33,278 bases of DNA from an uncultured Alphaproteobacteria bacterium (GTDB taxonomy: Bacteria; Pseudomonadota; Alphaproteobacteria; HIMB59; GCA-002718135). Below, one piece after another: positions 25,266-32,168 of the stretch; position 1 is the first letter of the stretch; the number at the start of each line of letters is the position of its first letter. The DNA is taken from contig CACJRM010000011.1 of NCBI GenBank assembly GCA_902595805.1, positions 1 to 33,278 of the forward strand. Direction: 5' to 3'. The notes beneath the pieces were generated by a model that was not told the DNA's origin, ran no database searches, and worked only from the letters and a program-made list of their open reading frames with translations. Made by a program: the position numbers and the translations under genes.

Positions 25266-26348
25266 ATGTTTGTTGCTGACTTGCATAATGACCTTGTGCA
25301 AAGAGTTATTGAAGGTGAAGATGTTACAAAGCTTACATCGCATGGGCATACGGACATACCAAGGTTGCTAAAATCTGAAATTGATTTAGAAATTTTAATT
25401 ATTTGGGTCTCTAGCAACGCTAAAGAACCAAATTTTTTTAAGAAAGCTGATAAAATGTATGATGAGATTGAAAAAATTTCATCACATGAAGAAATTATCA
25501 TTCCCAAAAAACTCTCAGACATTAATGAAGCAATAGATAAAAATAAGTTAATGCTTCCAATTTCAATGGAAGGTGGAGAAGGCTTAGAAAATGATATCAA
25601 TAATTTATATCATTTTATTGAAAGGGGGCTTTTCTATTTTGGCCCAACCTGGAATCATTCTTTGGATTGGGTTTCATCAAATTATGATGAGAAATACAAC
25701 TTGTCAAAACTAAAAAGCCATGGCTTAAATCAATTTGGGAAAGAAGTTATTTCTATTTGCCAAGATAATAATGTGTTAGTCGATGTTTCTCATATTGGAG
25801 AGAAAAGTTTTTGGGACATTGCATCAATAAGCACTAAACCTTTTATTGCCTCACATTCTAGCGTGTATAATTTGTGTCCACATTTTCGTAATTTAAAAGA
25901 TGATCAAATTGAAGCTATCAAAAAATCAAAAGGATTAATTGGTTTAAATCCATATCCTTTTTTTATTGATAAATCTTTTAAAGAAAGAGAATCAAAAGAA
26001 AGGAATAAATATCTTGATGAATTAAATTCTATTGAAAGAAAATATTCCAATAAAACTTCTCAATGGATAGCAAAACAACATTTTCTACAAAAAAAATTAG
26101 CAGACATATGTCCAAGTATAGAAGTATTTGTTGATCATATTGAATATGTAATTAATCAAATAGGAATTGATTATGTAGGTATAGGCAGTGACTACGATGG
26201 ACTTGATTGTTTACCTCATTCATGGAATGATTGTTTAGATCATATGATAATTCAAAAGTCTTTAGAAAAAAGAGGTTATAAATATTTAGAGATTGAAAAA
26301 ATTATGGGAAAAAATATTTTAAGAGTTTTAGAAGAAATCTACAATTAG
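25266..26348 (+). CDS. membrane (renal-type) dipeptidase, peptidase M19
   Basis: A 360-residue zinc peptidase that cleaves dipeptides, including D-amino-acid-containing ones in bacterial members. Metal ligands are recognisable: His7 and Asp9 in DLHND, Glu102 in SMEGGEG, His176 in DVSHIGEKSF, His197 in ASHSS, and Asp309 in GIGSDYDG. No signal peptide is visible, so the enzyme should be cytoplasmic. It follows the cyclophilin gene by four bases and overlaps the convergent LysE gene by 21 bases. A role in recycling cell-wall or imported dipeptides is likely but unproved. Confidence 0.9.
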   Translation: MFVADLHNDLVQRVIEGEDVTKLTSHGHTDIPRLLKSEIDLEILIIWVSSNAKEPNFFKKADKMYDEIEKISSHEEIIIPKKLSDINEAIDKNKLMLPISMEGGEGLENDINNLYHFIERGLFYFGPTWNHSLDWVSSNYDEKYNLSKLKSHGLNQFGKEVISICQDNNVLVDVSHIGEKSFWDIASISTKPFIASHSSVYNLCPHFRNLKDDQIEAIKKSKGLIGLNPYPFFIDKSFKERESKERNKYLDELNSIERKYSNKTSQWIAKQHFLQKKLADICPSIEVFVDHIEYVINQIGIDYVGIGSDYDGLDCLPHSWNDCLDHMIIQKSLEKRGYKYLEIEKIMGKNILRVLEEIYN

Positions 26349-26936
26349 CAAAATACCAATTAAAACTAAAATAAATCCTGATATTTTTTGAATTATACTT
26401 TGTCTTTTTTGGAAAAAATCATTCATTCCATAACTTGTTACAACAAGGGAAACAATAATGTACCAAATACCATCAATAACGGAAGCAGTTACAACAAGAA
26501 TTGAATGTGAATAAAAGGAGGCATCAATTTTTACAAATTGAGAAAAGACAGCTGAAAACCATATAAGAATTTTGGGATTAAAAATCGCTATCAAAAATCC
26601 TTCTAGGAAAGAATTAATACTTTTTTGTTCCTTAATTTTATCTATGTCCTCATTTTTTTTAAATATAAATTTAAAACCTAAATATAATAAAAAAAGAATT
26701 CCAATTATTTGAATTAATTGAAATAATAATTCGTTTGCTGTTAAAATTATTGATAATCCAGTAACTGCAAATACAGCATAAACACCCATTCCTAATCCAT
26801 GACCAACAGCAGTCATAAAGCCAGCAAATCGATTAATTGTAATACTATTTCTTATAATTAACGCTAAACTTGGACCTGGTGACATTGCTCCTGCAACACA
26901 GACAGTAGCAAACTGAAGCCAAAATATAAAAGTCAC
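26328..26936 (-). CDS. LysE/RhtB-family amino acid exporter
   Basis: A 202-residue inner-membrane protein with about six hydrophobic segments. The family's opening SPGPSLALIIRNSI (about 20-33) is present, followed by GFMTAVGHGLGMGVY and the central FLEGFLIAIFNPKILIWFSAVFSQF with the conserved NPK. The family exports amino acids or related compounds. It begins with GTG directly after the pdxJ stop codon, with no gap, so it depends on coupled translation. Substrate unknown. Confidence 0.85.
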   Translation of the reverse strand: MTFIFWLQFATVCVAGAMSPGPSLALIIRNSITINRFAGFMTAVGHGLGMGVYAVFAVTGLSIILTANELLFQLIQIIGILFLLYLGFKFIFKKNEDIDKIKEQKSINSFLEGFLIAIFNPKILIWFSAVFSQFVKIDASFYSHSILVVTASVIDGIWYIIVSLVVTSYGMNDFFQKRQSIIQKISGFILVLIGILLIVDFF

Positions 26937-27671
26937 TTAATTATTTGTTAGGGTTAAATATTTTTTTATTGTTTCTTTTAAGCCAAATTCAAAAGTATCA
27001 CAGATGAGGGCATGACCAATAGATACTTCTTTAACATTATTTATTTTATCTAAAAAAAACTTTAAATTTTCTAAATTTAAATCATGACCAGCATTTAATT
27101 CAATTTTTGGAAACTCTTTTTTTAGATAGTTTGTTACGCCAATATAATCTTTAATTGCTTTTTCCTTATTTTCATTAAAGGTGTGAGCATAATCAAAAGT
27201 ATAAAGTTCTACTCTATCAGTTTGTATTACTTCTAAATTTTCTAGTGTATTTATAGATGGGTTAATAAATATTGAAACGCGAATATCATTTTTCTTAAAT
27301 TCACTAACTATGTCTGTTAATAAATTTTTATTAGTTTCGCAGTCCCAACCAAAAGAAGAGGTTAATGCGCCAGGTGGATCTGGGACTAAAGTTACTTGAT
27401 CTGGTTTAACTTCAATTACTTTTTTGACAAAAAAATCTGATGGATATCCCTCTATATTAAATTCTTTATTTTCAAATTTTGATAGTAAATTTTTTAAGGG
27501 TTCAAGGTCAGAAAATTTTGCGTGTCTTTCATCAGGACGCGGATGTACTGTAATTCCATTAGCGCCGTAGTCTAAACATTTATTACTAATATCAATTAAG
27601 TTTGGTAAATCAGCTCCTCTAGCATTTCTTACTAAAGCAAATTTGTTAACATTAACACTTAGCGCAGTCAT
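26937..27671 (-). CDS. pdxJ: pyridoxine 5'-phosphate synthase
   Basis: A 244-residue TIM-barrel enzyme that condenses 1-deoxy-D-xylulose 5-phosphate with 3-amino-2-oxopropyl phosphate in de novo vitamin B6 synthesis. It shows VNVNKFALVRNARGADLPN (about 5-23), GITVHPRPDERHAKFSD (about 39-55) with the catalytic acid/base region, VTLVPDPPGALTSSFGWD (about 95-112), and LNAGHDLNLENL and SIGHALI near the end, the last carrying the catalytic His. I use the ATG at 27671, because the earlier ATG at 27713 lies inside the upstream glutathione transferase gene and adds residues absent from the family. It sits between the transferase and LysE genes in one operon. Confidence 0.93.
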   Translation of the reverse strand: MTALSVNVNKFALVRNARGADLPNLIDISNKCLDYGANGITVHPRPDERHAKFSDLEPLKNLLSKFENKEFNIEGYPSDFFVKKVIEVKPDQVTLVPDPPGALTSSFGWDCETNKNLLTDIVSEFKKNDIRVSIFINPSINTLENLEVIQTDRVELYTFDYAHTFNENKEKAIKDYIGVTNYLKKEFPKIELNAGHDLNLENLKFFLDKINNVKEVSIGHALICDTFEFGLKETIKKYLTLTNN

Positions 27672-27679
27672 TTTAATAA

Positions 27680-28336
27680 CTAAATAATTTTTCCATATGT
27701 TTTCATCATCCATTCATTGACTTTTGGATGATTGTAGATTTCTTTCCTTAATTTTTTTAATCTTTCATAAGGCTCTAAAATATTCGTTGGCACTCCATCT
27801 AAAAGACCTGATGTTAGCCAACCTAGTAATCTCCAAATTGCTAGATCAGCAATAGAAATATTTTTACCAACAAAAAAACTAGACTCCTCATTTTTTTCAA
27901 GCAAGTTTTCAAGAAATTGAAACCATTTGGGCAGATGTTTTGTAGATAATATTTTTCTTGCTAATTCTAATCGTTCCTTTTCTTTATCTCTGCCAGATAG
28001 CGTGACGAGATAGTTAATGTCTTGTGCTGCATCAATAATTTGATCAATTTGAGATGCTTCAAAATCATTATCTTTTGGATATAAACCTGATAATTTTCCA
28101 CAAAATCTTGCAATGGCACCTGTTTGAGCAATAATTTTACCATCAACATCTAATATTGGTAATTGCTTAAAAGGGGCGATTTGCTTATTCGGTAATAATC
28201 CTGTTGCTTTGAGGTCATCAATTTCTTTTCCTTCTACACGATAATCGTTAAAGGGAATATCTCCTATAAATAATGCCAGTCTTGTAACTTCTGCTCTCCA
28301 AAAAGGTATCTTAAAATAATATAACGTAATTTCCAT
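27680..28336 (-). CDS. glutathione S-transferase family protein
   Basis: A 218-residue cytoplasmic protein with an N-terminal thioredoxin-like domain (1-80) and a helical C-terminal domain. The segments LYYFKIPFWRAEVTRLAL, FKQLPILDVDGKIIAQTGAIARF (the cis-Pro and glutathione-binding QTGAI loop, about 57-79) and ISIADLAIWRLLGW near 165 are typical of sigma/mu/alpha-like classes. It probably conjugates or reduces electrophiles. First gene of a three-gene minus-strand operon with pdxJ and a LysE exporter; no functional link to B6 synthesis is evident. Confidence 0.85.
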   Translation of the reverse strand: MEITLYYFKIPFWRAEVTRLALFIGDIPFNDYRVEGKEIDDLKATGLLPNKQIAPFKQLPILDVDGKIIAQTGAIARFCGKLSGLYPKDNDFEASQIDQIIDAAQDINYLVTLSGRDKEKERLELARKILSTKHLPKWFQFLENLLEKNEESSFFVGKNISIADLAIWRLLGWLTSGLLDGVPTNILEPYERLKKLRKEIYNHPKVNEWMMKTYGKII

Positions 28337-28371
28337 ATTGATTATTTATTTTTTTTACATGATACACGGTT

Positions 28372-28770
28372 ATGATCAAAAAAATAGATCTTTTCATTAT
28401 TATCATTAATATTATTTTTTTTTCATATTATGCAACTCAACTGCTTGTATTCACTGATGAATTTGCAATCAATAACTTAGGTTTTTTTAATCACGCCGTT
28501 GCTGGTTTATCAGAAATAATTGGAATTATCTTTACTACATTTATCATAGCTTTATTAATTATAGTATTTAGAGGTCTTGAAAAACAACTTCCACTTATTT
28601 CTATAATTACCCTTTTTCAAATTTTAGCAGCACTTAATTTTTGGAGATATGTATTTACTGATAGCCCTGGGGAAACAAATCTTAATATCATTACTGTAAA
28701 TGCCGTAGTTTTTTCAATTATAACTTGTTTAAACTTAATATTGATTTCAAAAAATATTAGTAAAATATAA
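28372..28770 (+). CDS. hypothetical four-helix membrane protein
   Basis: I do not recognise this 132-residue protein. It has four hydrophobic segments at about 7-25, 45-67, 74-92 and 105-128, short connecting loops, and no signal peptide cleavage site, charged motif or metal motif. A conserved-looking region NHAVAGLSEIIG (about 40-51) and FWRYVFTDSPGETN (about 91-104) lie at helix ends. It is followed nine bases later by a serine hydrolase gene in the same direction and divergent from the glutathione transferase gene by 35 bases. It may be a small membrane partner of the hydrolase, but that is inference from position only. Confidence 0.7.
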   Translation: MIKKIDLFIIIINIIFFSYYATQLLVFTDEFAINNLGFFNHAVAGLSEIIGIIFTTFIIALLIIVFRGLEKQLPLISIITLFQILAALNFWRYVFTDSPGETNLNIITVNAVVFSIITCLNLILISKNISKI

Positions 28771-28779
28771 ATTAATTTT

Positions 28780-29949
28780 ATGGATATTAAAAATATTGAT
28801 AATTTTTTATTAGGAACTGTTGAAAATCTTCAAGCGCCTTCAATAGCTGCAATTATAGTTGATCAAGAAAAAATTTTATATGAAGGTTATTATGGTTTTA
28901 AAAATATTAATACGCAAGAAAGAATAAATCACAATACATTATTTAGAATTGCTTCAATGACTAAACCTATAACTTCACTTTGTATTTTGCAATTAATAGA
29001 GAGGGGGTCCATAAATTTAGACACAAATATTGAAGATATTTCTGAAAAATATAAAAACATACAAATTATAAATTCGTTTGAAGCAAATAATCCAATTTAT
29101 ACCAATCCAACAAATAAAATAAAAATCAAACACCTATTAAATCATACTGCAGGTTATGGTTATGAGATTTGGGATAAAGAAATAAATGAATTAGTGAATT
29201 TAAAACTATTAAATTCTTTATTCAATGATGACTCAGATTTCTTGAATGCTCCAATTTTATTCAATCCTGGTGAAGAGTGGAAATATGGAATTAATATTGA
29301 TGTACTTGGTGATTTAGTTGAAAAGATTACTAACCAAAAACTGGGAACTTTTATGAATGAAAATATTTTCAAAAAAATTAATATGACAAAAACAAGTTTT
29401 GATCTAACTAAAGAAGACTTTGAAAATATAGCAATTAAACACTCTATGAATAAAAACAATGAATATATTATTGAAGATGATGAATTAGAATTTCATAATT
29501 CAAAAAAATCTAACCAGTTTCATGCTGGAGGAGGAGGTCTTTTTTCCACACCAAGGGACTATTCAAAATTTATGCAAATATTTTTGAATCAAGGTAAATT
29601 AAATAATCACACATTGTTGAGCAAAGAAAATTTTAAAAATATGACTACTAATCAAATAGGAAGTTTAAATACAAAAAAACTAAATAGTGTCATGCCAGAC
29701 ATCTCAAATATTGCTGATTTCAATCCCGAAATACAAAAAAAATTTTCATATGGATTCATGATTAATACTGAAAAGACAAATGAAGGTAGGCCTAAGAATA
29801 GTCTTTTTTGGACAGGACTTCTTAATACTTTTTTTTGGATTGACTTAGAAAATAAACTAGGCGCCTCTATTTTTATGCAAACAAAACCATATTTTAGTAA
29901 AGAAAGTGTAGAAATTTTTAAAAATTTTGAGAGAAAAGTATACAGTTAA
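28780..29949 (+). CDS. beta-lactamase-fold serine hydrolase (class C-like)
   Basis: A 389-residue protein of the beta-lactamase/penicillin-binding-protein C family (PF00144 type), which covers esterases, peptidases and beta-lactamases. The catalytic SMTK is at 59-62, a Tyr-containing YGI at 169-171 fits the second motif, and HAGGGGLFSTPRDY (248-261) fits the third (HxG). There is no signal peptide, which argues for a cytoplasmic esterase-type function rather than drug resistance. Length is typical. It follows the small membrane protein by nine bases. Substrate unknown. Confidence 0.85.
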   Translation: MDIKNIDNFLLGTVENLQAPSIAAIIVDQEKILYEGYYGFKNINTQERINHNTLFRIASMTKPITSLCILQLIERGSINLDTNIEDISEKYKNIQIINSFEANNPIYTNPTNKIKIKHLLNHTAGYGYEIWDKEINELVNLKLLNSLFNDDSDFLNAPILFNPGEEWKYGINIDVLGDLVEKITNQKLGTFMNENIFKKINMTKTSFDLTKEDFENIAIKHSMNKNNEYIIEDDELEFHNSKKSNQFHAGGGGLFSTPRDYSKFMQIFLNQGKLNNHTLLSKENFKNMTTNQIGSLNTKKLNSVMPDISNIADFNPEIQKKFSYGFMINTEKTNEGRPKNSLFWTGLLNTFFWIDLENKLGASIFMQTKPYFSKESVEIFKNFERKVYS

Positions 29950-29967
29950 TATAAAACTATTTTTAAT

Positions 29968-30354
29968 TTAACATTTATCATGTTTCATTTCATTTTTTCT
30001 CATAGGCATCGAGTCAATTAAATTAAATAATCTTGTTAAAATAGAGTCATCAATACTGTAATCTTTCACATTGCCATCATAACCAATTAACCAGATTCCA
30101 TTTTTACTCTTGATAAATGTTGGTATTTTAAAATTTCTATTCTTAAATTTCTTAAAAAATACTATTTGTAAATTTCTATCCTCAATTTCACATTTGTTAT
30201 TTGAAATAAATTTTGTTGTTTTAATAAATATCTGATCCCCATCATTTTGATAAGAAATAATTAACAATCTTTTTTTCCAATTGAGTTCTGATATTTGTTT
30301 GGCCATTATTTCAAAATTAATAAACAAAATTAATATTATAAAAAAATACTTCAT
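29968..30354 (-). CDS. DUF4174 family protein
   Basis: A 128-residue protein with an N-terminal signal peptide (MKYFFIILILFINFEIMA), so it is probably exported to the periplasm. The rest resembles DUF4174: WKKRLLIISYQNDGD at the start of a thioredoxin-like beta-alpha unit, a GIWLIGYDGNVK strand near 86-97, and the signature C-terminal LIDSMPMRKNEM. Function of the family is not known; the fold suggests a redox- or thioredoxin-related protein, without a CxxC. The ATG at 30354 is used (a TTG just before it is less likely). It begins six bases after the tRNA 3' end, in the same direction, and may be co-transcribed with it. Confidence 0.75.
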   Translation of the reverse strand: MKYFFIILILFINFEIMAKQISELNWKKRLLIISYQNDGDQIFIKTTKFISNNKCEIEDRNLQIVFFKKFKNRNFKIPTFIKSKNGIWLIGYDGNVKDYSIDDSILTRLFNLIDSMPMRKNEMKHDKC

Positions 30355-30360
30355 CAAAAA

Positions 30361-30435
30361 TGGTGCTGATACCGAGAATCGAACTTGGATCTGACCGTTA
30401 CCAACGGCCTGTAATAACCATTATACTATATCAGC
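30361..30435 (-). tRNA. tRNA-Thr (anticodon GGT)
   Basis: The minus strand folds as a 75-base tRNA with encoded CCA. The acceptor stem is GCTGATA with TATCAGC, and the discriminator is A. The D arm is GTATAATGGTTATTAC. The anticodon stem is GGCCG with CGGTC, and the loop TTGGTAA gives anticodon GGT (codons ACC/ACU). The variable region is AGAT. The T arm is CCAAG-TTCGATT-CTCGG, which contains one A-C mismatch in the third pair. The acceptor stem matches that of E. coli tRNA-Thr(GGT), supporting the identity. Confidence 0.92.
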
Positions 30436-30556
30436 TAATTGTTAGTAATATCAGAAATAATACTAATGAAAAGATTTGAAAAAATTAATTCCTATTTAAA
30501 AGATAAAACTGGAATAGTAATTTATTAATAGTTAATATAATTATCTTATCTTTGAA

Positions 30557-31402
30557 ATGGAAAAAATTACGCTAGGATATTGGAGTACAAAAGGACTTGG
30601 CTCTGCATCAAGACAAATGATTATTTATGCAGGCGTTCCTCTAATAGCAAAAATTTATAAAGTGCTTCCTAAAGAAGAAAATAATCAGCTTATATATGAG
30701 GGAAGTTCATGGCATGATAATGATAAAATTGATTTAAAGAAAAAAAATAGTTTAATTAATTTACCATACTTAAAATATTTTAAGGATGATAAAGAATTCA
30801 TAATATCTCATTCCAATACCTGTCTTACTTTTTTGGGCAAAGAATTCGGTATGTTTGGTGAAACGCAAGAGGAAGAGCTGGAGTGTGAGCAGTTATTGCA
30901 AGAAACTGTAGATCTAAGATCAATTGTAACAAGATTTGCTTACACCCATTTTAATTCTAAAGATGAAGAATTACTAGCAGCTAAAGAAGTTTACAATACC
31001 GCATTTGAAAATTCTAACTCTGGTAAACTTCAAAAATTTGAACATTGGCTTTCTTCAAAAGATAAAAGCAAAACAAAATTATTTTTAGTTGGTAACAAAA
31101 TTTCTTCACCAGACTTTAACCTTTTTGACACTTTAGATCTTTATTGTGAGTTTTTACTTTATTATAATTTTGTTGAAAATGCAGATAAAAATAATGTTTT
31201 TGCTTTGCTTAAATATCCTCTGATTTCTGATTTTTTTAACAACTTTAAACAGCTTCCCAAAATGCAAAAATATTTTGAATCTGAATTATACAAACTTCCA
31301 TTTACAAACAAAGGTGCAAAATTTGGATCAGGTAAAAGTGGCATTACTTGGAATCCAAGTATTGATACTGACATAACACCAGATGAAATAATTGTTGAAT
31401 AA
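30557..31402 (+). CDS. mu-like glutathione S-transferase family protein with C-terminal extension
   Basis: A 281-residue protein. The N-terminus LGYWSTKGLGSASRQMIIYAG (residues about 6-26) and the INLPYLKYFKDDKEFIISHSNTCLTFLG block (about 67-94) resemble mu-class transferases, where GYW-x-x-x-GL carries the catalytic Tyr and LPYL/(S/H)SN binds glutathione. The helical domain ends near 240, and about 40 extra residues follow, ending TPDEIIVE, which are not normal for mu-class proteins. Probably cytoplasmic detoxification. It starts a plus-strand series with the isomerase-like protein 26 bases downstream. The upstream gap (30436-30556) shows no clear promoter or conserved structure. Confidence 0.8.
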   Translation: MEKITLGYWSTKGLGSASRQMIIYAGVPLIAKIYKVLPKEENNQLIYEGSSWHDNDKIDLKKKNSLINLPYLKYFKDDKEFIISHSNTCLTFLGKEFGMFGETQEEELECEQLLQETVDLRSIVTRFAYTHFNSKDEELLAAKEVYNTAFENSNSGKLQKFEHWLSSKDKSKTKLFLVGNKISSPDFNLFDTLDLYCEFLLYYNFVENADKNNVFALLKYPLISDFFNNFKQLPKMQKYFESELYKLPFTNKGAKFGSGKSGITWNPSIDTDITPDEIIVE

Positions 31403-31428
31403 AAATAAAAAATTTATAAAGTATTATT

Positions 31429-32034
31429 ATGGAAGAGGTAAATTTTTGGTTTTCAATAGGAAGTACTTACACTTATTTAACAGTCAATAGGTTGCATGAG
31501 GTTGCAAAAAAAGAAAACATTAAATTCAATTGGCATCCTTTTAGTGTAAGGAAAATTATGATGGATATGGATAACATTCCATTCACTCCACCAGCCAAAA
31601 AAATAAAATCAGATTACATGTGGAGAGATATTGAAAGAAGAGCAAAATTTTATGGCTTTGAAGCTAAGGTACCAGCACCATATCCATTGAAAGAATTTGA
31701 TTTAGCAAATCAAATTGCAATCCTTGGAATGAATGAAGGGTGGGGAGTTGATTATGTTTACAAAACATATCAAAGATGGTTTCAGCAAGGGAAAGAACCA
31801 GCTACACAGCCAAACTTAAACGAAATATTTAAAGAACTTAACCTAGATCCAGATGAAACAATTAAGAAAGCTAATGAGAAGGAAATAAAGGATAAATATC
31901 TAAGCAATACTGAATATGCCTATAAAAAAGGAGTTTTTGGCAGTCCTTCATTTATATATCAAGGTAAAGAAGTATTTTGGGGAGATGATAGACTTGAAGA
32001 TTGTATTAAATGGATTAGGTTACAAGGTAAGTAA
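31429..32034 (+). CDS. 2-hydroxychromene-2-carboxylate isomerase/DsbA-family protein
   Basis: A 201-residue thioredoxin-fold protein of the NahD/GST-kappa group, glutathione-dependent isomerases of aromatic degradation. The opening FWFSIGSTYTYL places Ser12 where DsbA has its CxxC, as in true hydroxychromene carboxylate isomerases. The KIMMDMDNIPFTPPAK region is the inserted helical domain, and the C-terminal GVFGSPSFIYQGKEVFWGDDRL (about 168-189) carries the cis-Pro and the family's WGxDRL. No ring-cleavage genes are in the window, so it may act on another glutathione-dependent substrate, perhaps with the adjacent transferase. Confidence 0.85.
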   Translation: MEEVNFWFSIGSTYTYLTVNRLHEVAKKENIKFNWHPFSVRKIMMDMDNIPFTPPAKKIKSDYMWRDIERRAKFYGFEAKVPAPYPLKEFDLANQIAILGMNEGWGVDYVYKTYQRWFQQGKEPATQPNLNEIFKELNLDPDETIKKANEKEIKDKYLSNTEYAYKKGVFGSPSFIYQGKEVFWGDDRLEDCIKWIRLQGK

Positions 32035-32040
32035 ATTAAT

Positions 32041-32157
32041 ATGAAGTTTCTAAATTTTATTTTTCCAAAAGGTCAATGGTCATTAACTAGAGTGGCAATA
32101 CTATTTCTGATATTTATGATCCTTGATTTTATTGTTGTTTATTACAAAATTATATAA
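32041..32157 (+). CDS. small single-pass membrane protein (38 residues)
   Basis: An ATG six bases after the isomerase-like stop opens a 38-codon frame with an amphipathic start (MKFLNFIFPKGQWSLTRVA) and one hydrophobic helix (about 18-34, ILFLIFMILDFIVVYY). It has the size and shape of a real small membrane protein and fills the gap between two plus-strand genes, with only 11 bases before the ABC-F start. I do not recognise it. The codon use is ordinary for the window. Its existence rests on position, start codon and helix alone. Confidence 0.5.
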   Translation: MKFLNFIFPKGQWSLTRVAILFLIFMILDFIVVYYKII

Positions 32158-32168
32158 GACTTAAATTA

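Noticed and set aside
28780..29949. Antibiotic-resistance beta-lactamase
   Set aside because: It lacks a signal peptide and belongs to the broad esterase-like group; resistance cannot be supported.
30361..30435. tRNA gene as an integration site for a mobile element
   Set aside because: No integrase, direct repeat of the tRNA end, or composition shift was seen on either side.
30466..30528. A 20-codon open frame between the tRNA and the mu-like transferase
   Set aside because: No ribosome binding site, no recognisable features, and AT-rich sequence gives such frames often.
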